Shown: positions 16,609-25,504 of the stretch, in pieces
How the letters are laid out: every line of letters begins with the position of its first letter
Numbering within the stretch: position 1 is the stretch's first letter
Assembly: GCF_029428675.1 (NCBI RefSeq)
Contig: NZ_JAJNEL010000001.1
Location: forward strand, 2,852,001 to 2,916,000
Reading direction: 5' to 3'
DNA: 64,000 nt
Source of the DNA: Streptomyces sp. JH14
Lineage (GTDB): Bacteria; Actinomycetota; Actinomycetes; Streptomycetales; Streptomycetaceae
Position numbers and translations under genes: made by a program
The notes under the pieces: generated by a model
The model's input: the letters and a program-made list of their open reading frames with translations, nothing else
What the model was told of the DNA's origin: nothing
Databases searched by the model: none

Positions 16609-18417
16609 TCACCCGGGGCGCCGCCCCTCCCCTTCCCTTCTCCGCACCTCGTCGTCGACCGGCCCGCGCAGCTCGCGCTTGAGGATCTTCCCGGTCGGAT
16701 TCCGCGGCAGCGGTTCGTCCCGCACGAGGACATGGGCCGGGACCTTGAACGCGGCCAGGGTCCGCCCGACGTGCGCCCGCAACTCGTCAGCCGTGACGGT
16801 GGCTCCGCTTCGCAGCCGGACGACCGCGGCGACCTCCTCGCCGAGGACCGGGTGCGCCACACCCAGCACCGCCGCATCCTCGACATCCGGGTGATCGTGG
16901 AGCACCGCCTCCACCTCCACGCAGTACACGTTCTCACCGCCGCGGATCACCATGTCCTTGAGCCGGTCCACGACGCTGACCCGTCCGTCCCGCACCAGCG
17001 CAAGATCACCGGTGCGGAACCATCCGTCCGTGAACGCCTCGGACGTCGCCGCGTCATCGTTCCAGTAGCCGCGGACCAGGGACTGGCCGCGCAGCCACAG
17101 CTCGCCGACCTCGCCCTCGGGCAACTCCTCACCCGCCGGACCGGCGATCCGCACCTCGGTGGCGGGTGTCGGCCGGCCGACACTGTCTGGATGGAGCCGG
17201 TACTCGTCGCCGAAGTTCGCCAGGACGCCGCCGCTGGTCTCGGTCAGGCCGTAGCCGTTGCGCGGCTCGATCCGCTCGCCGTAGCGGGCGGTCAGCTGCG
17301 CCACCAGGTCGGGCGGGGCTGCGGCCCCGCCGGTGTTCAGCATCTGGAGGCTCTCGAGCTCGTCGCCCGCCCGCTCGGCGGCGGCGAGCAGCTGGAGGGC
17401 GGTGGCCGGGACGCCGGCGAAGTGCGTGACGCCATGCTCGCGGATCAGCCGCAGCGCCTCCTTCTCGTCCCACTTCCGCATGAGCACGAGCGCGCCGCCC
17501 GCTGCCATCGCCGCGTAGAAACTGGTGAACGCGGCGACATGGAAGAACGGAAAGCTCATCAAGGCGACGGGGGCGGGCCCCTGTCCCGGAATGATCCCTC
17601 GGCGGAGCGCGGAGGCGGAGGCGTAGAAGCGCGGGTTGAGTGCGGCGCCCACCTGGGCGAGGTGAGTGGCAACAGCACCCTTGGGGCGGCCGGTGGTGCC
17701 CGAGGTGTAGATGATCGTCGCGTCGTCCTCGGGGCGGATCTCGACCGCGGGAGGCGCGGCAAGCGGGTCGGGCGCGGGCAGGTCCTCGTATCGCTCGGCA
17801 CCCGGCGGAACCTCGCCGTCCCGGTGGTGGAAGACGACCATACGTGCCTCGGTCTTCTCCGCCCAGGCAGAGACGCGCGGCAGTCGCTCCCCGTCCACCA
17901 GCAGCACCCGCGGTTCGCCGTCGTCGAGCGCGTACGCGAACTCGTCCGCCGTCCACCAGGCGTTGAGCGGAACGGCGACCAGACCGGCCAGCTGTGCCGC
18001 CCAGAACGCGATCTGCCACTCGGGGTGGTTGCGCATCGCGACGACGGCCCGGTCGCCGGGGCGGAGCCCGTACACCTCACTGAGCCGGCAGGCCAGCGCG
18101 GAGGCGGCAGCGAAGAACTCCGCATACGAGTAGCTCCGCTCGGCGGCGATCAGGAACGGCTGGTCCCCGAAGGCCCAGGTGGTCTCCACGAATTCGCGCA
18201 GGGTCCTGGGCCCGTCCGCATACACGAGCAACCCCGCCTGCGGGCCGTCATGCACCCGCACGACCGCGAACGGGGCTCCGGGGCCGGTCAGCGCGGCATC
18301 GACACGGGCGGCGGCGGACGCGGCGTCGGCGGCCGACACAACGGCCCCGGGGACCGGGCCGGTCCGTGTCGGGCGGGAGTGGTTCGCGTCGGAGTGGGTC
18401 GGGTCGGAGTGCGACAC
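16609..18417 (-). CDS. AMP-forming acyl-CoA synthetase / fatty acid-CoA ligase
   Basis: Adenylate-forming acyl-CoA ligase of 602 residues. Motifs in order: IIYTSGTTGRPKGAV (ATP loop, about residue 230), YGLTETSGGVL (A5), GWFRTGDLALV (A7), DRLKDMVIRGGENVY (A8 hinge), and PRNPTGKILKREL with the catalytic lysine (A10). It would activate a carboxylic acid, probably a fatty acid, to its CoA thioester. The GTG at 18417 has AAAGG six bases upstream. A palindrome between promoter and start suggests control by a TetR-type regulator encoded elsewhere. The first 80 residues are an Ala/Ser-rich extension. Confidence 0.88.
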   Translation of the reverse strand: MSHSDPTHSDANHSRPTRTGPVPGAVVSAADAASAAARVDAALTGPGAPFAVVRVHDGPQAGLLVYADGPRTLREFVETTWAFGDQPFLIAAERSYSYAEFFAAASALACRLSEVYGLRPGDRAVVAMRNHPEWQIAFWAAQLAGLVAVPLNAWWTADEFAYALDDGEPRVLLVDGERLPRVSAWAEKTEARMVVFHHRDGEVPPGAERYEDLPAPDPLAAPPAVEIRPEDDATIIYTSGTTGRPKGAVATHLAQVGAALNPRFYASASALRRGIIPGQGPAPVALMSFPFFHVAAFTSFYAAMAAGGALVLMRKWDEKEALRLIREHGVTHFAGVPATALQLLAAAERAGDELESLQMLNTGGAAAPPDLVAQLTARYGERIEPRNGYGLTETSGGVLANFGDEYRLHPDSVGRPTPATEVRIAGPAGEELPEGEVGELWLRGQSLVRGYWNDDAATSEAFTDGWFRTGDLALVRDGRVSVVDRLKDMVIRGGENVYCVEVEAVLHDHPDVEDAAVLGVAHPVLGEEVAAVVRLRSGATVTADELRAHVGRTLAAFKVPAHVLVRDEPLPRNPTGKILKRELRGPVDDEVRRREGEGRRPG

Positions 18418-18428
18418 GATCGACCTTT

Positions 18429-18444
18429 CTAAGCGTTCGCTCAG
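18429..18444. promoter_or_regulatory. TetR-type operator candidate for the acyl-CoA ligase
   Basis: Near-palindrome CTAAGCGTTCGCTCAG (12 of 16 positions symmetrical; AGCG-TT-CGCT core), 12-27 bases upstream of the GTG. AGCG/CGCT cores are common in operators of TetR regulators of fatty acid metabolism. Confidence 0.45.
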
Positions 18445-18553
18445 TACATTCGTGACGCTAGGCCCGCCTCCTCGCACCGTCAAGGCACGGCCACGGGGCC
18501 GTTCCGGTCTTGTCCTGCCGGCACCGCACCCCAGGTCGGCGCGCACACCGAAA

Positions 18554-18811
18554 TCAGCGACGCGTGCGACCGCCGTCCCGCTCCACCCCACCGCGCTCAC
18601 CTCCCCCCTCGCCTTCGGACTCACCTTCGGACTCACCTTCGTGCCGCCCCGCACGGCGCTCGACGTGCTGCTGGATCTCACTCATCAGATGCTCCTCAAG
18701 CCTGGTCAGACGGCCGGGAGACAGCTCCGGATCGCCGGGCGCGGGCAGAAGCCGCGCCGACTCCGCGTGATCGAGCGGCTCATCGCGTCGCGGCCAAGGG
18801 GTGCACTTCAT
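18554..18811 (-). CDS. Small protein coupled to ECF sigma factor
   Basis: Protein of 85 residues whose ATG overlaps the sigma factor stop by four bases (ATGA). Residues about 18-50 (LLPAPGDPELSPGRLTRLEE and following) resemble the N-terminus of the larger anti-sigma-like proteins (CU044_5270 type) that usually follow such sigma genes. The transmembrane and extracellular parts are missing; after residue 55 it is only Glu/Gly/Arg-rich low complexity. It may be a truncated remnant of the anti-sigma factor or a small soluble one. The function is unproven. Confidence 0.5.
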   Translation of the reverse strand: MKCTPWPRRDEPLDHAESARLLPAPGDPELSPGRLTRLEEHLMSEIQQHVERRAGRHEGESEGESEGEGGGERGGVERDGGRTRR

Positions 18812-19491
18812 CGGGTCCTCTTCTCGATCGACCGGACCGCAGCAACACGGTCACTCTGCACTTGTCCGCTCCTCGCACGCGGTTCCGATTTTCTTCGCAT
18901 GCGACGCAGCTCCCCCTCGGTGAGCCCACGCAGCCGGGTCCTGGCGCGCGAAAGCCGCGACCGCACCGTCCCGACAGGCACTCCCAGCGCCTCCGCGGCC
19001 TCCGCATACCCGAGCCCGGACCACACGCACAGCGCGAACCCCTCACGCTCGGAGCGCCGCAACTGCCCCAACGCGGTCTTAGCCGCCGCCAGTTCATCGG
19101 AGTCCGCCATCCGTCCGACCAGCTCGTCGGCGAAGTCGGGCACCACATCACGCACCGGCATCCGAGCCAGCGCCCGGTCATGACGCCGGGCCGCCCTCCT
19201 CGTATTGCGCAGCACATTGACAGCGATGCCCATCAGCCAGGGCCGCGGACTGTCGCCTTCGTCCCGCAGCCTCTCCCTCAGCCGCCACGCCTCCAGAAAG
19301 GTCAGCGACACGACATCCTCGGCCGCACCCCAATTCCCGGTGCTGCGCACCGCGTACCGGTAGACGAGCTGGGCGTAATCGCGGAACAGCTCCCGGAAGG
19401 CTTCCGGCTCCCCCGCGCGGATGCGGGCATGCATCGAGTAGTTCACGTCCTGTCTTGTCCCCTCGACCACCACCGTTGCAGTGACCTGCAT
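18808..19491 (-). CDS. ECF-type RNA polymerase sigma factor
   Basis: Extracytoplasmic function sigma factor of about 227 residues. Sigma-2 is residues about 20-90 (ARIRAGEPEAFRELFRDYAQ, EDVVSLTFLEAWRLRERL); sigma-4 is about 140-195 (LRRSEREGFALCVWSGLGYA, VPVGTVRSRLSRARTRLRGL). It belongs to the actinobacterial group that is often paired with CU044_5270-type proteins. The start could be the ATG at 19491 or the one at 19434, where homology begins. It is translationally coupled to the small protein at 18554. The promoter it reads cannot be deduced. Confidence 0.82.
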   Translation of the reverse strand: MQVTATVVVEGTRQDVNYSMHARIRAGEPEAFRELFRDYAQLVYRYAVRSTGNWGAAEDVVSLTFLEAWRLRERLRDEGDSPRPWLMGIAVNVLRNTRRAARRHDRALARMPVRDVVPDFADELVGRMADSDELAAAKTALGQLRRSEREGFALCVWSGLGYAEAAEALGVPVGTVRSRLSRARTRLRGLTEGELRRMRRKSEPRARSGQVQSDRVAAVRSIEKRTR

Positions 19492-19665
19492 CACATCAAC
19501 GCCCCCTCCCCCGCCCTCGCTTCCCACTCCGGCCGAGGACGCTCCGAGCCCCACCCAGCCCGAGCGCGGGCCCTCGAGAGCCGACCTGCCGCTACGCCGC
19601 CCGCCTGCCTCCCGCACCCCCACACCTCATCCGCTACCCTGTCCTGGACTGCTGCCAGCAGCAGC

Positions 19666-19741
19666 GCCTTCGTAGCTCAGGGGATAGAGCACCGCTCTCC
19701 TAAAGCGGGTGTCGCAGGTTCGAATCCTGCCGGGGGCACCA
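19666..19741 (+). tRNA. tRNA-Arg (anticodon CCT)
   Basis: Complete cloverleaf: acceptor stem GCCTTCG pairs with CGGGGGC, the anticodon loop CTCCTAA is closed by CCGCT/AGCGG and gives anticodon CCT, and the T arm contains GGTTCGAATCC. CCA is encoded at 19739-19741. Its 3' half, from the anticodon loop onward, is repeated several times in the next 26 kb, so it is an integration site for mobile elements. A terminator hairpin follows at once. Confidence 0.95.
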
Positions 19742-19767
19742 TGCCTGACCAGGCACGGAACACCAGA

Positions 19768-19803
19768 AAGGCCCCTCGGAGCTGAGCTCCGAGGGGCCTT
19801 TTG
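19768..19803 (+). terminator. tRNA-Arg terminator
   Basis: A 16-base perfect inverted repeat followed by TTTT, 26 bases after the tRNA CCA. Confidence 0.85.
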
Positions 19804-19835
19804 GGCTTCAAGGGGCACGAATGGGGAACGCGCCG

Positions 19836-20300
19836 TTATGCAGCGTCCTCCTGGGGAACGTCGGCCTTCTCTTCCGGCTCCGGGGCGAGGACCCGTTGCG
19901 CCGGCGACTTGCGCGGAACGAGAGCAAGCGGCGCCTCGGCTTGGGCTTCCTCGAACTGCGGTAGCACCGAGGTGTAGGTGTCGCCGGTCAGCAAGAAGGA
20001 GGAGTGCCCGAGCAGCACCTGGATGGACTTCATGTGCAGGCCGGCGGCCAGAGACAGCGTCGCCGCGCAGTGCCGCAGGTCGTGCAGGCGCACCGGCGGC
20101 AGGTCGAGCTTCTTCATCAGGCGCATGAACACCTGCGACAGGTACTCCGGGGGTAGGCCGTTCCGTCCTCCCAGGTGAACACCAGGCCCGTGTTCTTCCA
20201 GGCTTTGGTGTTCGTCTCCCATTCGGCACGCTCCTTGTCCTGCCGCTCGCGCCACAGGTCCAGCAGGCTCCGTGTCTGCTCCTGCTGGAGTACTAGGCGA
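19836..20300 (-). pseudogene. Tyrosine integrase remnant 1 (frameshifted, 5' truncated)
   Basis: C-terminal catalytic part of a phage-type tyrosine recombinase. Seen: LHDLRHCAATLSLAAGLHMK (RxxH with its Arg), VLLGHSSFLLTGDTYTSV with the presumed nucleophile Tyr, and a Glu/Ala-rich tail. The frame is broken near 20159: a run of C appears to have lost one base, and the part upstream (ending NTGLVFTWEDGTAYP) continues in another frame up to about 20300, where homology stops. The core-binding domain is absent, so it cannot work. It lies right after the tRNA in the usual orientation for an element integrated there. Confidence 0.8.
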
Positions 20301-20357
20301 CCCCAGGGGTGCGGCTCCGCCCTGTATGGAGGATGATGCGCGGCGGAGGGGATTCGA

Positions 20358-21383
20358 ATGCGTTCAAAAATGCGGGATCAGGTGCAGGCAGGGGCCCCGT
20401 GGCAGGTACAGGTTCCGGCCCGGGCGCAGACGCGGGTGCGGGTGCGGGTGAGAGACCGGTTCGGCTCGGCGTTCACGGCGTCGGTCTCGGTGCTGTTCTT
20501 CGAGGCCGTGATCGGGTCGATCGTGTTCTACGTGTGGATGGAGACCCAGGAGGTCCCGGCCCTCGGCTACAACCTGTTCAACATCTTCTTCCTGTTCGTC
20601 ATGGGATTGATCGGAGTGGCGGCCGGGGCGGTCGGCGCCGTCCTGCTGTCGGTCGCCGTGGTGATGCCGCTCGCGGCCGTCGCCGGATGGCTCGGCCGCA
20701 CGGTCTCGGGGCGTGACGTCTGGTGGTGGATCCCGCTCCTGGCGGCCGCTGGCGGCACCCTGCCGGGGCTCGTCTCGGCGTCGATGGTGCCCGCCGGGTT
20801 CCCGGAGAACGTCTCGTCGGGCCTCATTGGGTGGTTCATGGGCGCTGCGGCGCTCGGCGTCCCGGCGCTGGTCGTCCGCAGGCTGGTGCTGCCGGACCGC
20901 CCGCGGGTGTCCGGTATCGCGATGTTCGGCTGGGTGGCGCTGTACGGGACGCTCGGCGTCGTCGTCATCGGTGCGCTCGCCGGTGTCGCCCTGTACGCCG
21001 GGATCGGGTACGAGCCTCCGCGGCTGACCGCGGAACGGCTCGCCGGGACGTGGTCCGACGGCAACGGCGGCAGGATCACCTTCACGGCGGACGGCAAGGT
21101 CACGGCCGACAGGGTCAAGACCTTCGGCTTCGACGATGACCGTCACGACGCGGGGCAGCCCTGCACCGGTGCCGGCACCTGGGTCCACCACCCGGGCGAC
21201 GGGTCGTGGTCCCAGAATGTGGGGGTCTCCGTCGACGCCTGCGATGGGAGCCTGGGCCCCTGGGAGGTGTTCGGGACCCCCGAGCACCCGAAGCTGTACG
21301 TGCTCGTCGGCGACCCCGACGCCTGGGACCTGTACATTCTGGAGCCCGACGACCAGCCCCGCGAGGAACCCGTCAGGGACTGA
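20358..21383 (+). CDS. Multi-pass membrane protein with C-terminal lipocalin-like domain
   Basis: Protein of 341 residues of unknown function, of a kind common in Streptomyces. About six hydrophobic segments lie between residues 40 and 225. They are followed by a soluble domain starting RLTAERLAGTWSDGNGGRIT, which looks like a small beta-barrel (AGTW...ITFTADGKV) such as is found in secreted lipocalin-like modules. The ATG has GGAGGGG upstream. It is the only intact gene of the first accretion segment; an RDD fragment follows. Confidence 0.6.
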   Translation: MRSKMRDQVQAGAPWQVQVPARAQTRVRVRVRDRFGSAFTASVSVLFFEAVIGSIVFYVWMETQEVPALGYNLFNIFFLFVMGLIGVAAGAVGAVLLSVAVVMPLAAVAGWLGRTVSGRDVWWWIPLLAAAGGTLPGLVSASMVPAGFPENVSSGLIGWFMGAAALGVPALVVRRLVLPDRPRVSGIAMFGWVALYGTLGVVVIGALAGVALYAGIGYEPPRLTAERLAGTWSDGNGGRITFTADGKVTADRVKTFGFDDDRHDAGQPCTGAGTWVHHPGDGSWSQNVGVSVDACDGSLGPWEVFGTPEHPKLYVLVGDPDAWDLYILEPDDQPREEPVRD

Positions 21384-21415
21384 GGCGGCCGAAGCGTCCG
21401 CGGTGGGGCGGCACG

Positions 21416-21631
21416 GTGGGCAAGCGGCTCCTCGGCATGGAGGTCGTGCGGGACGTCGACGGCGGACGGCTCTCCTACGGCGCCGCACTGCTACGCCACC
21501 TGAGCAACCTCGCGCTGCACGCGGTCCCGGTATTCATGATCGCCCACGTGACGGTGACTAACCTCAGCCCGAAGAAGCAGGGCCTGCACGACCGGCTGGT
21601 CGACAGCAGGGTGGTCATGCGGGACCGGTGA
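21416..21631 (+). pseudogene. RDD family membrane protein fragment
   Basis: The last 72 codons of an RDD-type membrane protein: GKRLLGMEVVRDVDGGRLSY, then a hydrophobic stretch, then KKQGLHDRLVDSRVV. The N-terminal part with the RDD motif and first helices is missing, so this is a leftover of a deletion next to the second tRNA copy. Confidence 0.6.
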
Positions 21632-21866
21632 TGGTGCAGTCATGACGGGCGATCACGCGCAGCAACCCGGCCCGACCGCTCATGCCCGCTCATATCAGCG
21701 CTCGAGGGCGGTCGCCGGCGAGTTCGTATCGAGAGGGCTGGTCCGTGCCACAGACGTGCCAGAAGGAGCGGGGACTCACGGGGAACTGCGGCTACTGGCG
21801 AGGGCCACAGCCAGCAGACGCCGAAGTCGATATCCCGCAGGTCAAACCCCAACCCGCCCCACCACG

Positions 21867-21909
21867 CTCCTAAAGCGGGTGTCGCAGGTTCGAATCCTGC
21901 CGGGGGCAC
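21867..21909 (+). repeat. tRNA-Arg 3' end, copy 1 (attachment-site remnant)
   Basis: 43 bases identical to tRNA positions 19697-19739. There is no 5' half, so it is not a tRNA gene. An 11-base hairpin with a T run follows at 21925-21957. The 125 bases to its left resemble those left of copy 4. Confidence 0.9.
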
Positions 21910-22084
21910 AAGCGTGACCAGGGGAAACGCCCCGGGCCGGGATGGTCCGGGGCGTTTTGACGGCAACGATCCACAGGTGGCAAGCAGGCGACCGCTACGC
22001 GATACGGGTTGACTGACACCCGAATCCTTCGGCATCGCGACACCTTTCGGCCGATGGACTACGGCTACGGCGTCCTTGACGCGC

Positions 22085-22273
22085 CCGAGCTCGGGTAAGC
22101 CAGCTCGCGGAGCCGATCGCACATGATGGGCACCGCCTCCCGGGGCAGGCACCGAACGCGCACAAGGCGGGGACCCAATCCTCAAGGCCCGCACGCCGGT
22201 CGATCAGCGTGTTGTCGAGGTCGAAAAGTGCCGGCACACAGCGAAACCACGGGGCAGGCCGTCCGTCACGCAC
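22085..22273 (-). pseudogene. HAD family hydrolase fragment
   Basis: The N-terminus of a haloacid dehalogenase-like phosphatase: ALFDLDNTLIDRRAGLEDWV contains motif I (DxDxT). A frameshift follows after about 45 codons (REAVPIMCDRLRELA continues in another frame), and the rest of the gene is gone. Confidence 0.6.
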
Positions 22274-22993
22274 TACAGCCCCGAGACCGCCGGCATTCGA
22301 CGCGGGACCCGGACAGCCGGGTCATGGATCGACAGACTTTCCCTACGTTCAACAAGGCGGCTCGCTCCGCTCGCCGCGCGCGGCCCTGGCTCGCCGCCGG
22401 GCCCGACGCTCTCTGTCTCCGCCACCGCTCCGGGCCCGGCTACGCCGGCCGCGCGGCTGAGCGAGCAACGCCGGATGCGCGAGACGGTAGCCCACTGTGG
22501 CTGGGGCGGTCGGCTCCGCGGCCTTACGCAGCCACCATGGGGCGAGCCTCGAAGATTGGGGCCCACATCGAGCTATTGCGGGCAGGTCCAGAGACTGTCC
22601 GATTCGCGACCAACGTTCGGGCCCCGAACTCTCGCCCCCATGGCCCGCCCAAAGCCGCTGCACCGACCTCGTCGTGAACGGGTTCATGCGCCGGGCAGGT
22701 CTCGACCCGGGCACCATCGCCCTTGACGACCCGCTACTGATCGTGGGACTCGGCGGCGGCCCGGACGTGTGGCCCGCGCCGCCACCGCGACCCTGGTCAG
22801 ACGATTGGATAAGGCACGTTCGCCTATCTCACGCTCCATCACCAGCCGTCGCCTGCCCGGTTGATTCATGGGGTCGGGAGGGGCGGGTACGAGCTGTCGG
22901 GCAGCGAGGACTTACGGTCTCACGTGATCACACGGCGCCGAGTGATCCCCGCTGCCCAGCCGAAGGCGTCCGCGAACAGCGGATGCCGGTGCC
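22274..22993. other. Non-coding or unrecognised stretch
   Basis: 720 bases without a gene I can support. Short open frames exist but none resembles a protein. Around 22340-22380 lies a Ser/Arg-rich GC block (ending GGCTCGCTCCGCTCGCCGCG) weakly like one at 29128-29170. Confidence 0.4.
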
Positions 22994-24637
22994 CTACCGT
23001 CCGGAGACGGTGAAGGCGTAGAACTTGTTGTTCGGGGTGAATCCGGGGACGGGAATAGCGCTGTACCCGGAACCCCAGTACACGGTCTTGTCAACGACAG
23101 TGGCGCCAGCGATCACCGTTCCACCCGAGGCGAAGCTCCACAGGGGGGTGCCGGTGGCGGCGTCGAGCGCAAACATGTTCTTGCTGGAGCCGCCGGCCGT
23201 CGACGGTGCGTACACGACACCGTTGGCGACGGTCAACGGACCCAGAGCCATTGCGCCACTGGGGTCGGCGGTCTGCCAGAGAATACGCCCGGTGGCTGGG
23301 TCCAGTGCGCTCCACGAGCCGACGTTCGTCTGCTGGCCGGACGGCTGGAGCGTGTAGGGCTCTCTGTTCAGGTTGCCGATTCCGACATAGATGCGCTTGC
23401 CGTCGGTGGCGGCTCCCCACTGCATGCCGCCGAGCTCCGAACCCGGACCGACCTTGGTGGCCCAGACCAATTTTCCACCGTTGGCCGGGTCGAATACGGA
23501 GTAGATACCACTCTTCTGACCGGCACCGATGAGAGTCTTCGGCCCCTTGTGCGTCTGGATGGTGAACCTGTTGACCCCGTGGCCGAAGTCGAAGTCGGGA
23601 CCGGGGCTCGCCGGGCAGTTCACACCGCCGATAAAGCACGCTGTATTCCAGTCGTCCGTACTTCCCAACCGCTGCGACCAGGACACCGATCCGTCCTTCA
23701 CCCTCAAGGCAAGGACAGAGTTGAAATGGTTGTGCGGAGACTGGCAGGACTCTTGCGTGCCGCCGGCCGCGATGCACGCAAGGTAAGCCGGATCCGTTGG
23801 CTCCGAGTAGTTGTTTCCCGTGGTGGCATACACAACCCCTCGCTCCGGGTCCGGGACGATCGTGCTGCCCCAGACGGCCGCTCCGCTGTATCCGGTGGGC
23901 GTTGTGTGGGTTTTCCAAAGCTTCTTTCCGGTGGTCGCGTTGAGCGCGAGCACACTCCCCCGGAACGTGCAGCACTTATAGTTCGGATCCGCAGCCGCAA
24001 GCTCCTCGATCGACGAGACGCCGACGTAGAGCACACCCTTGTAGACCACCGGCGACTGAGTGTCGACCGCTTGCGGGTGAGAATCCAGCTTGGTCTTCCA
24101 CTTCAGTTTGCCGGTGGTGGCGTTGATGGCCAGCATGTACGCTCCGGCCTGCGTACCGGTGTAGAGCGTATTGCTTGCTGTGTCGATGTAGGGGGTAGTG
24201 CGCGAGACCACTTTCGACGGCGGGCTGGAGAATGCGTCCGGAAGGTAGTCCTTCAGGACATTCTTCGACCATAGGGCCGTGCCGTTCTTGGCCTTCACCG
24301 CATAGAGGTGTCCCGACCAGTCGGGGAAGTAGACGACGTCTTTGACCACGGCGGCTCGTGCGGAAACGTCGCCGCCGGTCGTGAACGTCCACTTCGGCGC
24401 GAGACGCGAGACGTTGCGGGTCCCGATAGCGCTGGTCTTCCCGTTTGCGGTGTTGTTCAGATTCTGACCGAACATCGGCCACTGGTCGGGCGTCGGCTTT
24501 TCCGCGCCATGGGAGGTACCGGCGATGAGCATCGCCACCATGCCAGCTGCCGTGGCCCCGATGATGCGACTGACTGCGTGGCGCCGGGGCCGGTGCCTGT
24601 GTCGACGTCGACCGAAAATCAGATGGATTTTGGACAT
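22994..24637 (-). CDS. Secreted PQQ-type beta-propeller protein (PVA dehydrogenase-like), copy 1
   Basis: Protein of 547 residues, an eight-bladed PQQ-binding-like propeller. An Arg/His-rich N-terminus and a hydrophobic segment (IIGATAAGMVAMLIAGTS) form a signal peptide. The mature part opens with QWPMFGQNLNNTAN, as in polyvinyl alcohol dehydrogenases. Blades end in motifs such as ALNATTGKKLWKT and ALDPATGRILWQT. A vicinal Cys pair (NYKCCTFRGS) recalls the disulfide ring over PQQ in quinoprotein alcohol dehydrogenases. No CxxCH haem site is present. The ATG at 24637 has AAGGA six bases upstream. Base composition is visibly less GC-rich than its neighbours, a sign of transfer. Enzyme activity is inferred only. 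Confidence 0.75.
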   Translation of the reverse strand: MSKIHLIFGRRRHRHRPRRHAVSRIIGATAAGMVAMLIAGTSHGAEKPTPDQWPMFGQNLNNTANGKTSAIGTRNVSRLAPKWTFTTGGDVSARAAVVKDVVYFPDWSGHLYAVKAKNGTALWSKNVLKDYLPDAFSSPPSKVVSRTTPYIDTASNTLYTGTQAGAYMLAINATTGKLKWKTKLDSHPQAVDTQSPVVYKGVLYVGVSSIEELAAADPNYKCCTFRGSVLALNATTGKKLWKTHTTPTGYSGAAVWGSTIVPDPERGVVYATTGNNYSEPTDPAYLACIAAGGTQESCQSPHNHFNSVLALRVKDGSVSWSQRLGSTDDWNTACFIGGVNCPASPGPDFDFGHGVNRFTIQTHKGPKTLIGAGQKSGIYSVFDPANGGKLVWATKVGPGSELGGMQWGAATDGKRIYVGIGNLNREPYTLQPSGQQTNVGSWSALDPATGRILWQTADPSGAMALGPLTVANGVVYAPSTAGGSSKNMFALDAATGTPLWSFASGGTVIAGATVVDKTVYWGSGYSAIPVPGFTPNNKFYAFTVSGR

Positions 24638-25206
24638 ATTCCGTCCTTGCTGAAAGGCCAGACTCGCTCCGTGCATCCATCCCTTTGCGAGATCCAGATA
24701 TGCTCATGGGATCGCAGCTAAAAGGAAAAGATCCGGGAGGGAGATGTGAATCGGTTTCGCACATGATTCGCTCAACCGCGTGATCAAGCTTTTCGCCTGC
24801 AAGGCGTGATGATCGCTTTGGTGGCGTTATGGTGTCCACAGACACGGCCGCGTCCCTTTGGGTAAAGATTTGACTTGGGGGCAGATCTTGCGACCCGGCG
24901 CCCTATCGGAACGCTACGACCGGCCAACCTGAGCGCGCTCCGCTACGGGCACACAAGTCGGCGCTTCAGTGGTGATGTCGGTGTAGGGCGGGAGTGCCGT
25001 GAAAGATTTCCCACATGCCGTCCGCCGGGGCCGTGAGTGACTCCCGAACTCATCAACTTTGATCAAGCCACGGGGCTACGCAGCTGCCGTGACGGCAATC
25101 TCTGACGGCAACGTCGACACACTGAAGCGGACTTGACCGCCTCCCGGAGCACGTACTGCGCCTTGCCGTCAGCTCGGCAAGCAGGCGAGCCGTCCAGTTG
25201 GTCGAA
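24638..25206. other. Promoter region and flank of tRNA copy 2
   Basis: 569 bases without a supported gene. The left end is the upstream region of the propeller gene, less GC-rich than the average. At 25101-25167 lies a stretch similar to 35223-35288, which also stands left of a tRNA copy; I read it as the shared end of one family of integrated elements. Confidence 0.45.
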
Positions 25207-25250
25207 CTCCTAAAGCGGGTGTCGCAGGTTCGAATTCTGCCGGGGGCCCA
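25207..25250 (+). repeat. tRNA-Arg 3' end, copy 2 (attachment-site remnant)
   Basis: Matches the tRNA 3' end with one substitution in the T loop region (GAATTC) and a changed end (GGCCCA). A 20-base hairpin with one G-T pair follows at 25255-25300. Confidence 0.88.
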
Positions 25251-25315
25251 CAGGTCAAAGGCCCACCACTTCCGGATTTTCGGAGGTGGTGGGCCTTTGA
25301 CATCAACGCGGATGG

Positions 25316-25504
25316 TCACGCGCGACCAGGGCGCCTCTTCCTGAGTAGCCGGTCCATGTGGCTCATGGCTTCGCGCTGCGTGTCCTGGACGACGTGGGCG
25401 TAGACGCCCATGGTGATGCTGATCTGGCTGTGTCCGAGGATCTCCATCACGACGCGGGGCGCGACTCCGGCCGCCAGGGGCGAGGTGGCAGCCGTGCGCC
25501 GCAT
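25316..25504 (-). pseudogene. Tyrosine integrase remnant 2
   Basis: The last 62 codons of a tyrosine recombinase: RRTAATSPLAAGVAPRVVME, then ILGHSQISITMGVYAHV with the catalytic Tyr, then QREAMSHMDRLL. Homology stops abruptly near 25504, where a different remnant begins on the other strand. It is clearly from another integrase than remnant 1. Confidence 0.8.

Noticed and set aside
16732..18432. Plus-strand open frame of 566 codons opposite the acyl-CoA ligase
   Set aside because: The minus strand has all adenylation motifs in order; this frame has none.
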